Source: Actinomadura bangladeshensis
GTDB lineage: Bacteria; Actinomycetota; Actinomycetes; Streptosporangiales; Streptosporangiaceae
Reading direction: 5' to 3'
Assembly (NCBI RefSeq): GCF_004348335.1
Contig: NZ_SMJW01000050.1
Coordinates: 1 to 38,637, forward strand
Length of the DNA: 38,637 nt
This document shows, one piece after another, positions 20,174-28,237 of the stretch. Both the position numbers and the translations under genes were made by a program. Below the pieces are notes generated by a model. That model saw only the letters and a list, made by a program, of their open reading frames with translations, was not told where the DNA came from and made no database searches. Numbering within the stretch: the first letter of the stretch is position 1; each line of letters opens with the position of its first letter.

Positions 20174-20205
20174 CCCATCCTCAACTTTCCGCGGCGTGTC
20201 AATGG

Positions 20206-20877
20206 CTAAGGCAGCGAAAGCCTCCAGTGTGCAGTTTCTTTCATCGTCGCCACTAGGACGTCTTTCCGGACGACGACGGCGTAGTCCCACTCCGGGTCTG
20301 CGATGCCCAGAAGTCTCCCGGCCACTGATCGGAGATATTGACGGGGCCTTGCCTGCACCGCAGCGTACACCTGGTGTTCGGCGGCGTCTCCGCAATAGAA
20401 GTATGGGAGATCGTCATGCCCGAACCGTTCTAGATCGGCGAGGTCGCCCAGGGCGGTCGGCACCAGACCGTCTCGGGCCATCAGCGCGTTGACTTCAGCG
20501 AATGGCAAGGGAAGCAGGTGGATATGCGCGTGAGTGACGCATGCGGACCCTTCCATCCGCATTGTGGAGCCATGCTCAAGAAAGACTGGTTCGCCAAAAC
20601 TTGCCGCGTATGGTGGAACTATCTGTTTGAGTGCCGTTGCCACCTCTTCGGCGTGCCCGCACATCACAGCGCCAAAGCTGAAGTAGTGGTCGTTGGGCAT
20701 CAGGAGCAGATGCCCCCGGGTCAGTGGCGACATATCCGCCATCAACGTGAGGGTGCTGCCGCGTCCGATGATCCTTCCTGGTGGGGAGCCGCCGTAGATG
20801 CGATGGAAGGTGACGTCCTCGGCCCCGGCGAGTTCCTGGCAGAAGTCGGACCCGACACAAGAGGCTCGTTCGACCAC
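20206..20877 (-). CDS. HIT-domain protein
   Basis: A 223-residue protein of the histidine triad superfamily, whose members hydrolyse or transfer nucleotidyl groups. The triad motif is THAHIHLLPL. N-terminal landmarks are the CVGSDFC pair, FHRIYGGSP and PLTRGHLLLMP. A C-terminal extension of about 90 residues follows the triad. The start is GTG with GAGG six bases upstream. It precedes the ThiL-like kinase in an apparent operon, so both may act on a phosphorylated or adenylylated metabolite; this pairing is inference. Confidence 0.85.
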   Translation of the reverse strand: MVERASCVGSDFCQELAGAEDVTFHRIYGGSPPGRIIGRGSTLTLMADMSPLTRGHLLLMPNDHYFSFGAVMCGHAEEVATALKQIVPPYAASFGEPVFLEHGSTMRMEGSACVTHAHIHLLPLPFAEVNALMARDGLVPTALGDLADLERFGHDDLPYFYCGDAAEHQVYAAVQARPRQYLRSVAGRLLGIADPEWDYAVVVRKDVLVATMKETAHWRLSLP

Positions 20878-21012
20878 GGATCACCTCGACCGCGATTCGG
20901 GCTGGCTTATTCGCCTCCTTTGACTGACCGAAATACGAGCAGCGAAGTAGGCAGTCATATTGTTACTCGTCCGAGGTATGGTTTGGCAAGCCCGTGGCGG
21001 GGTCGCGGTGTG

Positions 21013-21801
21013 GTGAGCGGGGATGAGCGACAGATGAAGTTGCCGGTGGCGCGTGCCATAGACCGCTTAATCGTCCTGGCGGCGACGGTGACGCTTGCCG
21101 GCAAGCAGTACGGCTTCCCTTCGGACGAGTTGTGGAGCGATGTCGAACGGGAATACCCCTACGTCCTGGTCACCTTGATCCTGATCGCCGGCGTCTTCGG
21201 TGTCGCGGCCCCCTGCGAGTCGTGGTCTCGGCATCTTCACGTCGAGCGCCGTCTGGTCATGCGCAGGTATGTCCTCACCGCATTCGGGCAACTGATCGAA
21301 GTTTGCGCAGCCGTTGCGCCTGCGATCGCGGTGAGTGATCTGGGGTTGCACATCTGGCAGCGGAAACGCAATTACCGGCATCCGCTTCGCGGTGAGCTCA
21401 CGCGGGTGGCCACGTACCGCCTCGGTGCGTCACCGGCGACTCGAAGGATACGGCCGACGCCGGGTGTCGGCGTTGTGGGGCTATGTTGGAAGCTCGATCA
21501 GGAAGTGAGCGTCGATGTGGCGAGCCTTGCCCGAGACCTTGTCGATGAGGACGCATTCACCTCATTCCGGGCGCAGCAGGGCGCGGACGCCGTTATGGGG
21601 TTCAGTTGGGAGGAGTTCCAGCGTTATCGTCATCGCGGCGCGGTCTTCGCCACCCCGATCAGAAACGGTCGTTCCAGGTTCGTGGGCTGTGTCAGCTTCG
21701 ATGTCTCGCATGGCTACGATGGCCTCAATGTGCAGCGCATCTGGCATATTCTCAATTCATTGAGCTTCGTGGTGGGAGAGGATGGGTTCGAGAATGTCTG
21801 A
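21013..21801 (+). CDS. Membrane-anchored GAF-like protein
   Basis: A protein of about 262 residues with two hydrophobic segments (YPYVLVTLILIAGVFGVAAP and VLTAFGQLIEVCAAVAPAI, given as seen). A basic stretch (WQRKRNYRHPLRGE) and a C-terminal GAF-like domain follow (GVGVVGLCWKLDQ...GAVFATPIRNGRSRFVGCVSFD). The last part, a cysteine-bearing strand after a basic turn, fits sensory GAF domains. The start is uncertain: GTG 21010 or 21013, or ATG 21034, none with a strong ribosome site. It overlaps the methyltransferase gene by eight bases, indicating coupling. Confidence 0.65.
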   Translation: MSGDERQMKLPVARAIDRLIVLAATVTLAGKQYGFPSDELWSDVEREYPYVLVTLILIAGVFGVAAPCESWSRHLHVERRLVMRRYVLTAFGQLIEVCAAVAPAIAVSDLGLHIWQRKRNYRHPLRGELTRVATYRLGASPATRRIRPTPGVGVVGLCWKLDQEVSVDVASLARDLVDEDAFTSFRAQQGADAVMGFSWEEFQRYRHRGAVFATPIRNGRSRFVGCVSFDVSHGYDGLNVQRIWHILNSLSFVVGEDGFENV

Positions 21802-22423
21802 GGCGGGCGAGATCACTCGTGAGACCTGTGGCTGCTACGACGCCAATGCAAACTCCTATGGCGAAGCCTCCGAGGACTACGACAGGTTTCCGGGACTGCG
21901 TGCGGAGGTCGTCGAGTTCGCGCGGCTCGCTCCTCGCCACCTGCCCGTCCTCGACCTGGGATGCGGCGGTGGCCGAGACGCCCGGCTGCTGGCATCGCTC
22001 GGCCGCACGGTGATCGCGGGTGACTATGCCCCGGCCATGCTCGAATGGGCCCGGGAGCGATCCAGAGGGGAAGGGCGCATGCTCGGTTTCCTGCGGCTGA
22101 ACGCCCTGGCACTGCCACTCCGGGACGCGTCGGTGGCCGGGGTGTGGGCTTCGGGGAGCCTGCTCCACATCCCATCGGCCGGGATGGCACGCGCGCTGGC
22201 CGAGGTCGACCGCGTCCTGGCCCCGGCGGGCATCGCGGCGATAAGCATGCGGATCGGGGACGGCGAGGGCTGGAGGAAGGGCGGATCACTGGACGGGCGG
22301 CGCTGGTTCACGTTCGTCGATCCGGACGCGTTCACGGACTGCATGGAGGCGGCCGGTTTCTCCGACGTTCGCATCCGCTTCGCCGGCCGTGCGGGCTGGT
22401 TCATCGCGATCGGTACGCGATAG
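21794..22423 (+). CDS. Class I SAM-dependent methyltransferase
   Basis: A 209-residue protein. Motif I is VLDLGCGGGRDARLL, with the acidic end of strand 2 in VIAGDYAPAMLEWAR, a middle motif LNALALPLRD and a post-motif strand LAPAGIAAISM. This is the complete Rossmann methyltransferase core with a short C-terminal sheet; the substrate is unknown. The YDANANSYGEASEDYDRF lead-in is typical of small-molecule methyltransferases. An ATG four codons upstream is an alternative start. Translation is probably coupled to the overlapping upstream gene. Confidence 0.85.
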   Translation: MSEAGEITRETCGCYDANANSYGEASEDYDRFPGLRAEVVEFARLAPRHLPVLDLGCGGGRDARLLASLGRTVIAGDYAPAMLEWARERSRGEGRMLGFLRLNALALPLRDASVAGVWASGSLLHIPSAGMARALAEVDRVLAPAGIAAISMRIGDGEGWRKGGSLDGRRWFTFVDPDAFTDCMEAAGFSDVRIRFAGRAGWFIAIGTR

Positions 22424-22429
22424 CTCGCA

Positions 22430-22939
22430 TCATTGCCAGGCGTCCGGGTCGGAGTTGGGAGCGGCCCGGCGTATGCCTCCACGGGGGTCATCGACATCGC
22501 CATGGTGCCGAGGAATCAGATGGATGTGCAAATGATCGATGCTCCGCCCGGCCGCCTTGCCATCGTTGATACCGATCGTGTAGGCCTCGGGAAAGTACTT
22601 CTCGTCGATGAGGTCCCGTGCAGTGCACATCAGGGTGTAGGCGCTGAGGACCTCTTGATCGTCCAGATCGAAGAACGAGACGACATGCCTTCTGGGAACT
22701 ATCTCAATATGCCCGGGATTGGCAGGGAAGTTATCAAAGCGCGCATAAAATAAGTCATTCTCGCAGAGGATTCTATTCACAGACGGGTCATCCGCCTGGC
22801 AGAAGAGGCAGTCTGTGGCGACCCTGAGGGTTCGGGACCGGGATCTGCCCTCCACATGCCGGCGGCGTCCCAGGAGAAGATCGATCAGGTGTCGGAATCC
22901 CCTGCTCGGCTCTTCTCTCGACCTATGCGCGATGGCCAT
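22430..22939 (-). CDS. HIT-family protein
   Basis: A 169-residue protein. The core is close to classical HIT hydrolases: CLFCQADD for zinc, NDLFYARFDNFPANPGHIEI, PRRHVVSFFDL and the triad IDHLHIHLIPRHHGD. Members cleave nucleotide phosphoramidates or dinucleotide polyphosphates. The ATG at 22939 has GGGGAGA about ten bases upstream; other in-frame ATGs lie at 22966 to 22990. The N-terminal 40 residues are basic and atypical for the family. It converges on the methyltransferase gene with a six-base gap. Confidence 0.85.
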   Translation of the reverse strand: MAIAHRSREEPSRGFRHLIDLLLGRRRHVEGRSRSRTLRVATDCLFCQADDPSVNRILCENDLFYARFDNFPANPGHIEIVPRRHVVSFFDLDDQEVLSAYTLMCTARDLIDEKYFPEAYTIGINDGKAAGRSIDHLHIHLIPRHHGDVDDPRGGIRRAAPNSDPDAWQ

Positions 22940-23459
22940 GTGTTTCGAGTCTCCCCTATCGCCCATATGCATGGGGTGTGCGAGAACCATTGATCAATTG
23001 CGCAGCGGGTGCGCGGTCAGGACTTCGCAGATGGTAGCGGCTGGCATCGCCGTCCGAAGGCGAACGGTCACAGGAGTCTTCGGCGTCACGGTAGATCCTG
23101 GCAGTTGGCTATGTCACAAATGTCGTATCCGCCCACTAGAACACGTTACGACTCTGGCGTTTCAGACTGCAAGCTTTCGGCGGGCGAAATAGCCGCTTTC
23201 AGGTGTTCGGTCGGTGGCAGCCGGTCGGCGCGATCGGCATCGGACGTGGTCAGGGAGGCTGACCTTCTCGCCGAGGTGGCAGCGCTTTGTGCTCGAGAGA
23301 TCTTGTGTCCGGTGTCGGCTTCCAGCATGGGGGGCTGGGTGCACGGTGTTGGGAACGCTCCTGCGCCAGGAGATGCGCTTGCCAGACGGAACCGCGGTGT
23401 CGGACGGGCGGCGGGGCACTTCATCATGACCGGGCGGCCAGACCCATGCCAGCCGCCGT
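22940..23459. other. Region without a recognisable gene
   Basis: No frame on either strand shows family motifs or a consistent third-position GC bias over more than short stretches. Base composition is less GC-rich around 23060-23180. It contains the probable promoter of the HIT gene (22940-23000) and merges rightwards into relic DNA. Confidence 0.4.
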
Positions 23460-23950
23460 GAGTGGTGTCGCGACGTCTCGGATTGCGCCGGCCGACGTCC
23501 TGGGTGCGGATCCGCCTTACATCGAGGGAGGACGGGAAACGCGCGCCGAGCCGGGGGACGTCTGCGATCCGGGAACCGTACTGGTCCCGTCACGACCCGA
23601 GGGGCCCGCGCAGCACTGACCTGGTCGCCGACCACCCCCGGTCGGGGAGTGCTCGCGGTGCGCCCGTCCGATCCCTCGGACTGCTGGTGGCTGCTGCACG
23701 AGCTGCGTTCCAGAAGTGAGGAGCTTCCTAAGATCGCGCAAGGTCGGCAGGTACGGGAGATCAGTCGACGCGCGTTCTCGCGGTTGGAGCTGCCCTGGCC
23801 CGGCCCCGAGGTTCGCGGGCGGTTCCAGGAAGTGGTCGAACCCCTTCATGACAGAGCCCATTCGGCCCTTGAGGAGAACCGGCTCCTGGAGGAATTGCTC
23901 GACCGGGTGCTGCGGGACGTGTCCTCAGTCGACGGGCTGCGGACTCCGGT
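23460..23950 (+). pseudogene. Relic of a type I restriction specificity (HsdS-like) gene
   Basis: Two coding-like pieces lie in different frames. The first (about 23460-23580) reads SRIAPADVLGADPPYIEGGR then ETRAEPGDV. The second (about 23649-23935) reads SDCWWLLHELRSRSEELPKI, AQGRQVREISRRAFSRLELP and WPGPEVRGRFQEVVEPLHDR, then ENRLLEELLDRVL. The RxISRxxF...P..EVRxRF...L..EN..L pattern matches the C-terminal target-recognition end of HsdS or fused N6-methylase/HsdS proteins. The frame change and missing N-terminus mark it as dead. Confidence 0.5.
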
Positions 23951-23956
23951 CGCCTC

Positions 23957-24310
23957 AGGTGACGTGATGTCCGGGGGGACGCCGAGAGCTCTTCCTTCTC
24001 GGCTGCCCGTGCGCCTCAGCCGTCCTCGGTTCCGACGCCGGTGACTGGAGCGCACTCTCCACGGCCACGAAGCCGACGCCATTGGACGCCGCCGCCGACT
24101 GAACGCCGGCCTTCGGACGGTCTGAGGTGGGTTGGCTAGTGTCCGCGGGACGCCTTCACTCCTGTCCGCCCGGTGACGCAGAGGCGATCCCTCGCGCGGG
24201 CACCGGTCGGCAGCAGTGCTCCGTCTCGCTCGATGAAGCCCACCTGTCGGCAGACGTCGTGGATTCCCTCCAGGGAGGTGCCGTGACGGGAAGCGTGACG
24301 ACTGCGCCCG
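23957..24310 (-). pseudogene. Decayed partial copy of the ThiL-like gene
   Basis: Pieces of this stretch align by eye, in order and orientation, with the ThiL-like gene. 23957-24035 matches 19097-19180, 24056-24125 matches 19372-19440, 24167-24235 matches 19613-19685, and 24236-24310 matches 19746-19830. Runs such as CGGTGACGCAGAGGCGATC are identical. Large internal deletions and frame changes separate the blocks, so no protein can be made. It marks a past duplication or import of a homologue. Confidence 0.75.
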
Positions 24311-24432
24311 GGGACAGGCGCAGAGGGCGGCCCGTGCAGGGAGTTGGCTGGTGGGGCATCCAGCCGGGGGCTGGACGACCCACCGTGAGGCGACGGATCG
24401 GGGCCGCTGCTGGGGTGGTCAGTGCGGGGTGG

Positions 24433-24624
24433 TCAGCGGGAGTCGGCGGCGGACTGGACGGCGGTGCGGAGGGCCGCGCGGGTCAGCAGGAGGACGGGGC
24501 CGTCCGGGTCCTTGCTGTCCCGCACCGCCACCACCGCGCCGACCGCGTCCGCCAACTCGACGCAGTTGCCGCCGTTGGAGCCGCTGTAGCTGCTCCTGCG
24601 CCACTTGGCGTCTGTCAGGTCCAT
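24433..24624 (-). CDS. DUF397 protein
   Basis: A 63-residue DUF397 protein with the family signature WRRSSYSGSNGGNCVELA and VAVRDSKDPDGPVLLLT. Such proteins are found next to XRE/DUF5753 regulators across actinomycetes and are implicated in developmental and antibiotic regulation, probably as partners or antagonists of the regulator. Its start overlaps the end of the XRE gene by ten bases, so the pair is translationally coupled. Confidence 0.92.
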   Translation of the reverse strand: MDLTDAKWRRSSYSGSNGGNCVELADAVGAVVAVRDSKDPDGPVLLLTRAALRTAVQSAADSR

Positions 24625-25424
24625 TTTTCTCGGATGACCTTTCGGATCAGTTCGCAGGACATTTCCTGTGTGAGTGCCCGGGAACGGAGGTCAATCAAGG
24701 TACGGGCCACGATGGAAAGTTCTGCGGGGTTGTCCGTCGTAATGCCACGGATTGCAGTCTCGATGTAAGCGACCTCGCTGCGATCCTCCATCGTGGCGAC
24801 CACGAAAGCCCCCATGTTGCCGTCATGCTCGCCACTTCCCAAGACTACTTGAACCGTGACGTTGGGCAACGTGCTCATGCTGATCAAGTGTTCCAACTGC
24901 TCTCTCATCGTCTCGGGGGTGCCCACCTGCCGGGTGAGCACCTGCTCGTCGATCAGCAGCAGCAGCGAGGGCGGAGCCTTGCCATCGTCCCTGGTAAGGA
25001 TGGCCTGGCGCTTGATCCGAGCGTCTGCGGCCTCCTGGTTACCACGCAAGATCGCCAGCGCGTAGGCCGGAGTCTGGGCAAGGCCAGGAATCACTGAGTG
25101 CTCGTAGCAGATGAGGATCGCTGCGTCCGCTTCGATTTGGGGCCAGTCGAACCAGATCGGTACCGGGTGACCGTCCTTGTTCAGGTCCTCCCACAGGCTG
25201 ATGAGCGAGCCGCCGACCTCCAGGTAGTCATCCACGATCTCGACGAAGGGCCGGGTGGCCCGCCTCTTCCCGTTCTCGATCCGGCTGATCTGGGCACCGC
25301 TCATCGTTGTCAACTGCGCGATGGTCTCCTGCTTGACCCCTTTGGCCTCCCGCATTCGGCGCATCTGACGGCCGAAGGCGACGAGGGCGGGGGACTCGCG
25401 GGGGCGCTGACGCCGTGGGGGCAT
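24615..25424 (-). CDS. XRE-family regulator with DUF5753
   Basis: A 269-residue regulator. A helix-turn-helix lies at about residues 18-75 (FGRQMRRMREAKGVKQETIA, MSGAQISRIENGKR). A DUF5753 domain follows, with WFDWPQIEADA, ICYEHSVIPGLAQTPAYA, RQAILTRDD and the LPNVTVQVVL segment. It belongs to the WhiJ/BldB-context group that pairs with DUF397 proteins and, often, a HATPase; all three are present here. GAGAGG lies eight bases before the ATG. Inverted repeats between it and the divergent HATPase gene are candidate operators. Confidence 0.9.
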   Translation of the reverse strand: MPPRRQRPRESPALVAFGRQMRRMREAKGVKQETIAQLTTMSGAQISRIENGKRRATRPFVEIVDDYLEVGGSLISLWEDLNKDGHPVPIWFDWPQIEADAAILICYEHSVIPGLAQTPAYALAILRGNQEAADARIKRQAILTRDDGKAPPSLLLLIDEQVLTRQVGTPETMREQLEHLISMSTLPNVTVQVVLGSGEHDGNMGAFVVATMEDRSEVAYIETAIRGITTDNPAELSIVARTLIDLRSRALTQEMSCELIRKVIREKWT

Positions 25425-25470
25425 GGCTCTTGCCTCTCGATGGAAGCTACCAACGACGATCACTCACTTC

Positions 25471-25497
25471 CCAAGACCTACCAGTAGGCCTTGGTAG
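25471..25497. promoter_or_regulatory. Imperfect palindrome upstream of the XRE gene
   Basis: CCAAG (25471-25475) pairs with CTTGG (25490-25494), CCTA with TAGG inside it, and CTACCA (25478-25483) pairs with TGGTAG (25492-25497). Another CTACCA lies at 25447-25452. These repeats in the divergent promoter region are likely binding sites of the XRE regulator. Confidence 0.45.
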
Positions 25498-25521
25498 TCA
25501 CATCGTAGCCTGAAAATAGCG

Positions 25522-25549
25522 CACTGTGTGCTGTACGCCACACACAGTG
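25522..25549. promoter_or_regulatory. Perfect 9-base inverted repeat before the HATPase gene
   Basis: CACTGTGTG (25522-25530) and CACACAGTG (25541-25549) flank a 10-base centre and end ten bases before the start codon, beside the GGAGAGG ribosome site. It could be an operator or an RNA hairpin next to the ribosome site. Confidence 0.5.
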
Positions 25550-25559
25550 AGGAGAGGTC

Positions 25560-25958
25560 ATGGGGCAGGGCGCGGCGGAGAACGAGATGGTGGTGAAGCG
25601 GGACCCCAAGGTGGTCGCGGAGGTCCGGCAGTTCGTGCGGCTGGTCACCGGCGGGTACGGGATGGACGATTTCGTGCCGTGCCTGGTGGCCAGCGAGCTG
25701 GTCACCAATGCGCTCCAGCACGCGACGTCTGCGACCGACAAGGACGTAATCCTGCGGTTGAGCCGCACCGAGGACGACGCGCTGTGGATGGAGGTCCAGG
25801 ACGCTGCCTGCGGCCTCCCGCACATGCTGGCGGCCGACACGTCCAGCGAGACGGGCCGCGGGCTGTTCATCGTCGACCAGTACGCCCGCTGCTGGGGCAT
25901 CCGCGCCCTGGCAGGCAACGTCGGCAAGGTCGTCTTCGCGGTCATCGACCGCACGTGA
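25560..25958 (+). CDS. HATPase-fold anti-sigma/serine kinase-like protein
   Basis: A 132-residue GHKL ATPase-fold protein of the RsbW/SpoIIAB-like group common in Streptomyces. The N box is ASELVTNALQHA, the G1 region is EVQDAACGLPHM and the G2 region is ETGRGLFIVDQYARCWG. It binds ATP and probably a regulatory partner rather than a sensor domain. GGAGAGG lies four bases before the ATG. It diverges from the XRE-DUF397 pair, a recurring actinomycete trio. Confidence 0.9.
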   Translation: MGQGAAENEMVVKRDPKVVAEVRQFVRLVTGGYGMDDFVPCLVASELVTNALQHATSATDKDVILRLSRTEDDALWMEVQDAACGLPHMLAADTSSETGRGLFIVDQYARCWGIRALAGNVGKVVFAVIDRT

Positions 25959-25963
25959 AGACA

Positions 25964-25999
25964 ACGCGGAGGGACGACCCCCGGTCCGTCCCTCCGCGT
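25964..25999 (+). terminator. Strong stem-loop after the HATPase gene
   Basis: A perfect 13-base-pair stem (ACGCGGAGGGACG at 25964-25976 with its complement at 25987-25999) encloses a 10-base loop, six bases after the stop codon. Confidence 0.8.
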
Positions 26000-26097
26000 G
26001 CTGGCCTGCGCCACAGCTCCACTGACGGCCGCGACGTGTTCCTGGAGACGAACCAGGCCGGTGAATGGGGCTGGATCGCCGATGAGCTGACCGGATT

Positions 26098-26262
26098 AGG
26101 GCCCGTTGTTCTTGAAGAGCTGGGAGTAGCGGACGGAGTCGACGATCGCCGACTTGATGCGTTCGTGGGTGAGGTAGGCATCGAGGTCCGGCTGCCAGCC
26201 GGTGGTGTGGTCGGACGGCATGGCGGCGTGCCAGCGGATGATCAAAGTGTCCTGTTCCCCAT
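26098..26262 (-). pseudogene. C-terminal gene fragment, family unknown
   Basis: The minus strand encodes, with GC-rich third positions, DTLIIRWHAAMPSDHTTGWQ, PDLDAYLTHERIKSAIVDSV and RYSQLFKNNGP, then a stop. There is no good start; an internal ATG would give only 41 residues. It reads as the C-terminal end of a lost gene. Confidence 0.4.
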
Positions 26263-26298
26263 CCGCAAGTGAACACCGTGTGGATGTGCGGCCTGCGC

Positions 26299-26397
26299 CA
26301 TGTCGGCCTGGCTTCAGGGACTGTGCGGCCTGGACCTGGGCAACGGCCGGATCAGCACGGTCCTGAACCGGCTCCCGCTCCTGCCCGACCCCGGCTG
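26299..26397 (+). pseudogene. Short C-terminal gene fragment
   Basis: An ATG frame of 32 codons (MSAWLQGLCGLDLGNGRIST, then VLNRLPLLPDPG and a stop) has coding-like third positions but no ribosome site or recognisable family. It is probably the end of a gene lost by deletion. The rest of 26000-26600 shows no gene. Confidence 0.3.
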
Positions 26398-26601
26398 ACT
26401 CGCACCAACCCGCTCCTTCGACCCGGAATCCCCGAGGCCCGTGGAACCTCCGCCCACCCGCCGCGACAGACGGGCCTCTGCTCCAGGTGATATCGCCTCG
26501 GTGGGCAAAAAATGTTCACTGAACGCCGCGCGGGGACCCACTCATAGTCGAGCACGCTGCAGCACGTCAGTTCAACCAGCCACGATGTACGCCACTGACA
26601 A

Positions 26602-27945
26602 TTAGCGGTTGAAGTCGAAGAAGGGGTCGCCCTGCAAAAGGGGCCGTGGTTGCGGGAGGGGTTCCTGTGGTGCGGATGGTGGCTTTTCGTGTACTCGAAA
26701 GGTGTCCTGGTCGATGGGGTCGGATACCCTGCGGGCGACCTCTGCGAACTCGGTGCTCGGCCATCTCGTCGTGGAGTCCCATGTGCACTGAGCGAAGTGC
26801 CCCAGTACGTCGCTCGGGTCAAGCGATCCGGAAATGTAGTGTAGGAGGGCGCCGGTGAAATCCGTGCCGGTGAGGTCGGCGCCGGTGAAAACGGCTCCCA
26901 CCAGGTGGGCGCCGATGAGCTTGGTCCGCACGAGCCTGGCGCCATTGAAGCACCAGGAGCCGACCTCGGGGGCGCCGCCGAGGTAGACACCGGTCAGGTC
27001 GGCATCGGTCAGGTCGGCGCCGATGAAATCGCCGACGATGCCGAAGTCGGCGTCGCGTAGATCCGCGCCGATGAGTTTGGCGCCGGTGAACTGGGCTCCC
27101 CCGCCCACGGTCCGGCCCGGCTCGGCCCAGGAGAGATCGGCATAGCGCAGGTCGGCTCCGCTGAGGTCGGCGCCTGTGAGGTCGGTGCCCTCGGGGAACC
27201 GGACGCCCCGCAGGTCGGCCCCACGCAAGTCCTTGCCGACGAGTTGGGCGATGGCCTCGGCACTGCTGTCATCGATCAGTGCCGCCAGGTTCTCCGGTAA
27301 GCCGGACGGCCGACTGGCCCCTGTCCGCTCGCCGGTGATGGCGTCTTCAGGGACGACCCTTCCGTGCAGCGCGTACAGGTGGAAACCGTCGCGGTAGCGT
27401 AGTGCCGGGCCTGTGCGGCAGTGCAGCACCGGGGGGTCTTCCCCGGGCCTTGGTGTGGTGGCGAGACGGATCAGAACGGGACGCTCGCACACCAGACAGA
27501 TTTTCTCGAAGGGCCACCAGCCGCCGCAGGATTCGATGAGTTCCTTCCACAGCGCCAGCCTGTGATTCCAGACCTCCCGGCGTCGTTTACGGGAAAACCA
27601 TCCGCCCTTCTTGCCTTGATGACCGCTGAGCAGCGTCAGGAGGAAGTCTCCCGGCTCCGGCACACCGTGAGCGGCCGCGATCGACTCGGGCTCCGGCGTG
27701 CCGAACTCACTCCAGTTCCAATCGGGATCCCCGCGGGGTGAGACGATCCACATCAGCTGAGGCTGCGGCGCGCCGACCAGCTCATACAACCCGCGGATCG
27801 CCGCCTCGGCGGCAGGCCGGTCGGCCGGCTCAGTGGCTTGCCGTCCCGCCCAATCCGGCAGGCGAGCGCCCAGCCGTGTGATTTCCAGGCCGGCAATGTC
27901 CGGGCTGACATAAATCTCGGTGTTGAACGGGCGAGGCAGCGTCAT
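26602..27945 (-). CDS. DUF6745-like protein with pentapeptide repeats
   Basis: A 447-residue protein. The N-terminal half resembles DUF6745 proteins (ELIESCGGWWPFEKICLVCE, LHCRTGPALRYRDGFHLYAL, HGRVVPE). From about residue 240 to 375 it has pentapeptide repeats of A(D/N)LxG type (KDLRGADLRGVRFPEGTDLT, GADLSGADLRYADLSWAEPG, GADLTDADLTGVYLGG), which fold as a right-handed quadrilateral helix. A Pro-rich tail ends it. No signal peptide or membrane helix is present. DUF6745 proteins are of unknown role in actinomycetes; joining to a long repeat solenoid suggests protein-protein or DNA-mimic binding, which is inference. Confidence 0.85.
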   Translation of the reverse strand: MTLPRPFNTEIYVSPDIAGLEITRLGARLPDWAGRQATEPADRPAAEAAIRGLYELVGAPQPQLMWIVSPRGDPDWNWSEFGTPEPESIAAAHGVPEPGDFLLTLLSGHQGKKGGWFSRKRRREVWNHRLALWKELIESCGGWWPFEKICLVCERPVLIRLATTPRPGEDPPVLHCRTGPALRYRDGFHLYALHGRVVPEDAITGERTGASRPSGLPENLAALIDDSSAEAIAQLVGKDLRGADLRGVRFPEGTDLTGADLSGADLRYADLSWAEPGRTVGGGAQFTGAKLIGADLRDADFGIVGDFIGADLTDADLTGVYLGGAPEVGSWCFNGARLVRTKLIGAHLVGAVFTGADLTGTDFTGALLHYISGSLDPSDVLGHFAQCTWDSTTRWPSTEFAEVARRVSDPIDQDTFRVHEKPPSAPQEPLPQPRPLLQGDPFFDFNR

Positions 27946-28120
27946 AATCGCTCCCTATCACGAAACGCATCACGCATCCAGGCCTCGAGCCAGTGCGCCT
28001 TCAGCCAGTCGGGTGCTCCTTGCGGCACCGCCCATTTTAGGCAGGCCAAAACCATCATTTTCCGCAATTGCGTGCGCCATCGAGCATGGAGTGGTTTCGT
28101 CCGCGTCTAGCGGCAACGTC

Positions 28121-28181
28121 GTTGATGAGTTTGGGCAACGCCCCTGATCGTCGGGGTGCTGTGTTGATGAGTTTCAGCAAC
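28121..28181 (+). repeat. Terminal repeats of an IS21-like element
   Basis: Two copies of GTTGATGAGTTT..GCAAC, at 28121-28139 and 28163-28181, are spaced by 42 bases and lie 55 to 115 bases before the istA start. Multiple repeats inside the ends are characteristic of IS21-family elements. The other end of the element is not seen. Confidence 0.55.
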
Positions 28182-28237
28182 ACCCCAGGGGTTGCGGTGG
28201 GAGTATCTGGTGTGTCACCCGCCGTGAGGGGGCCTGG

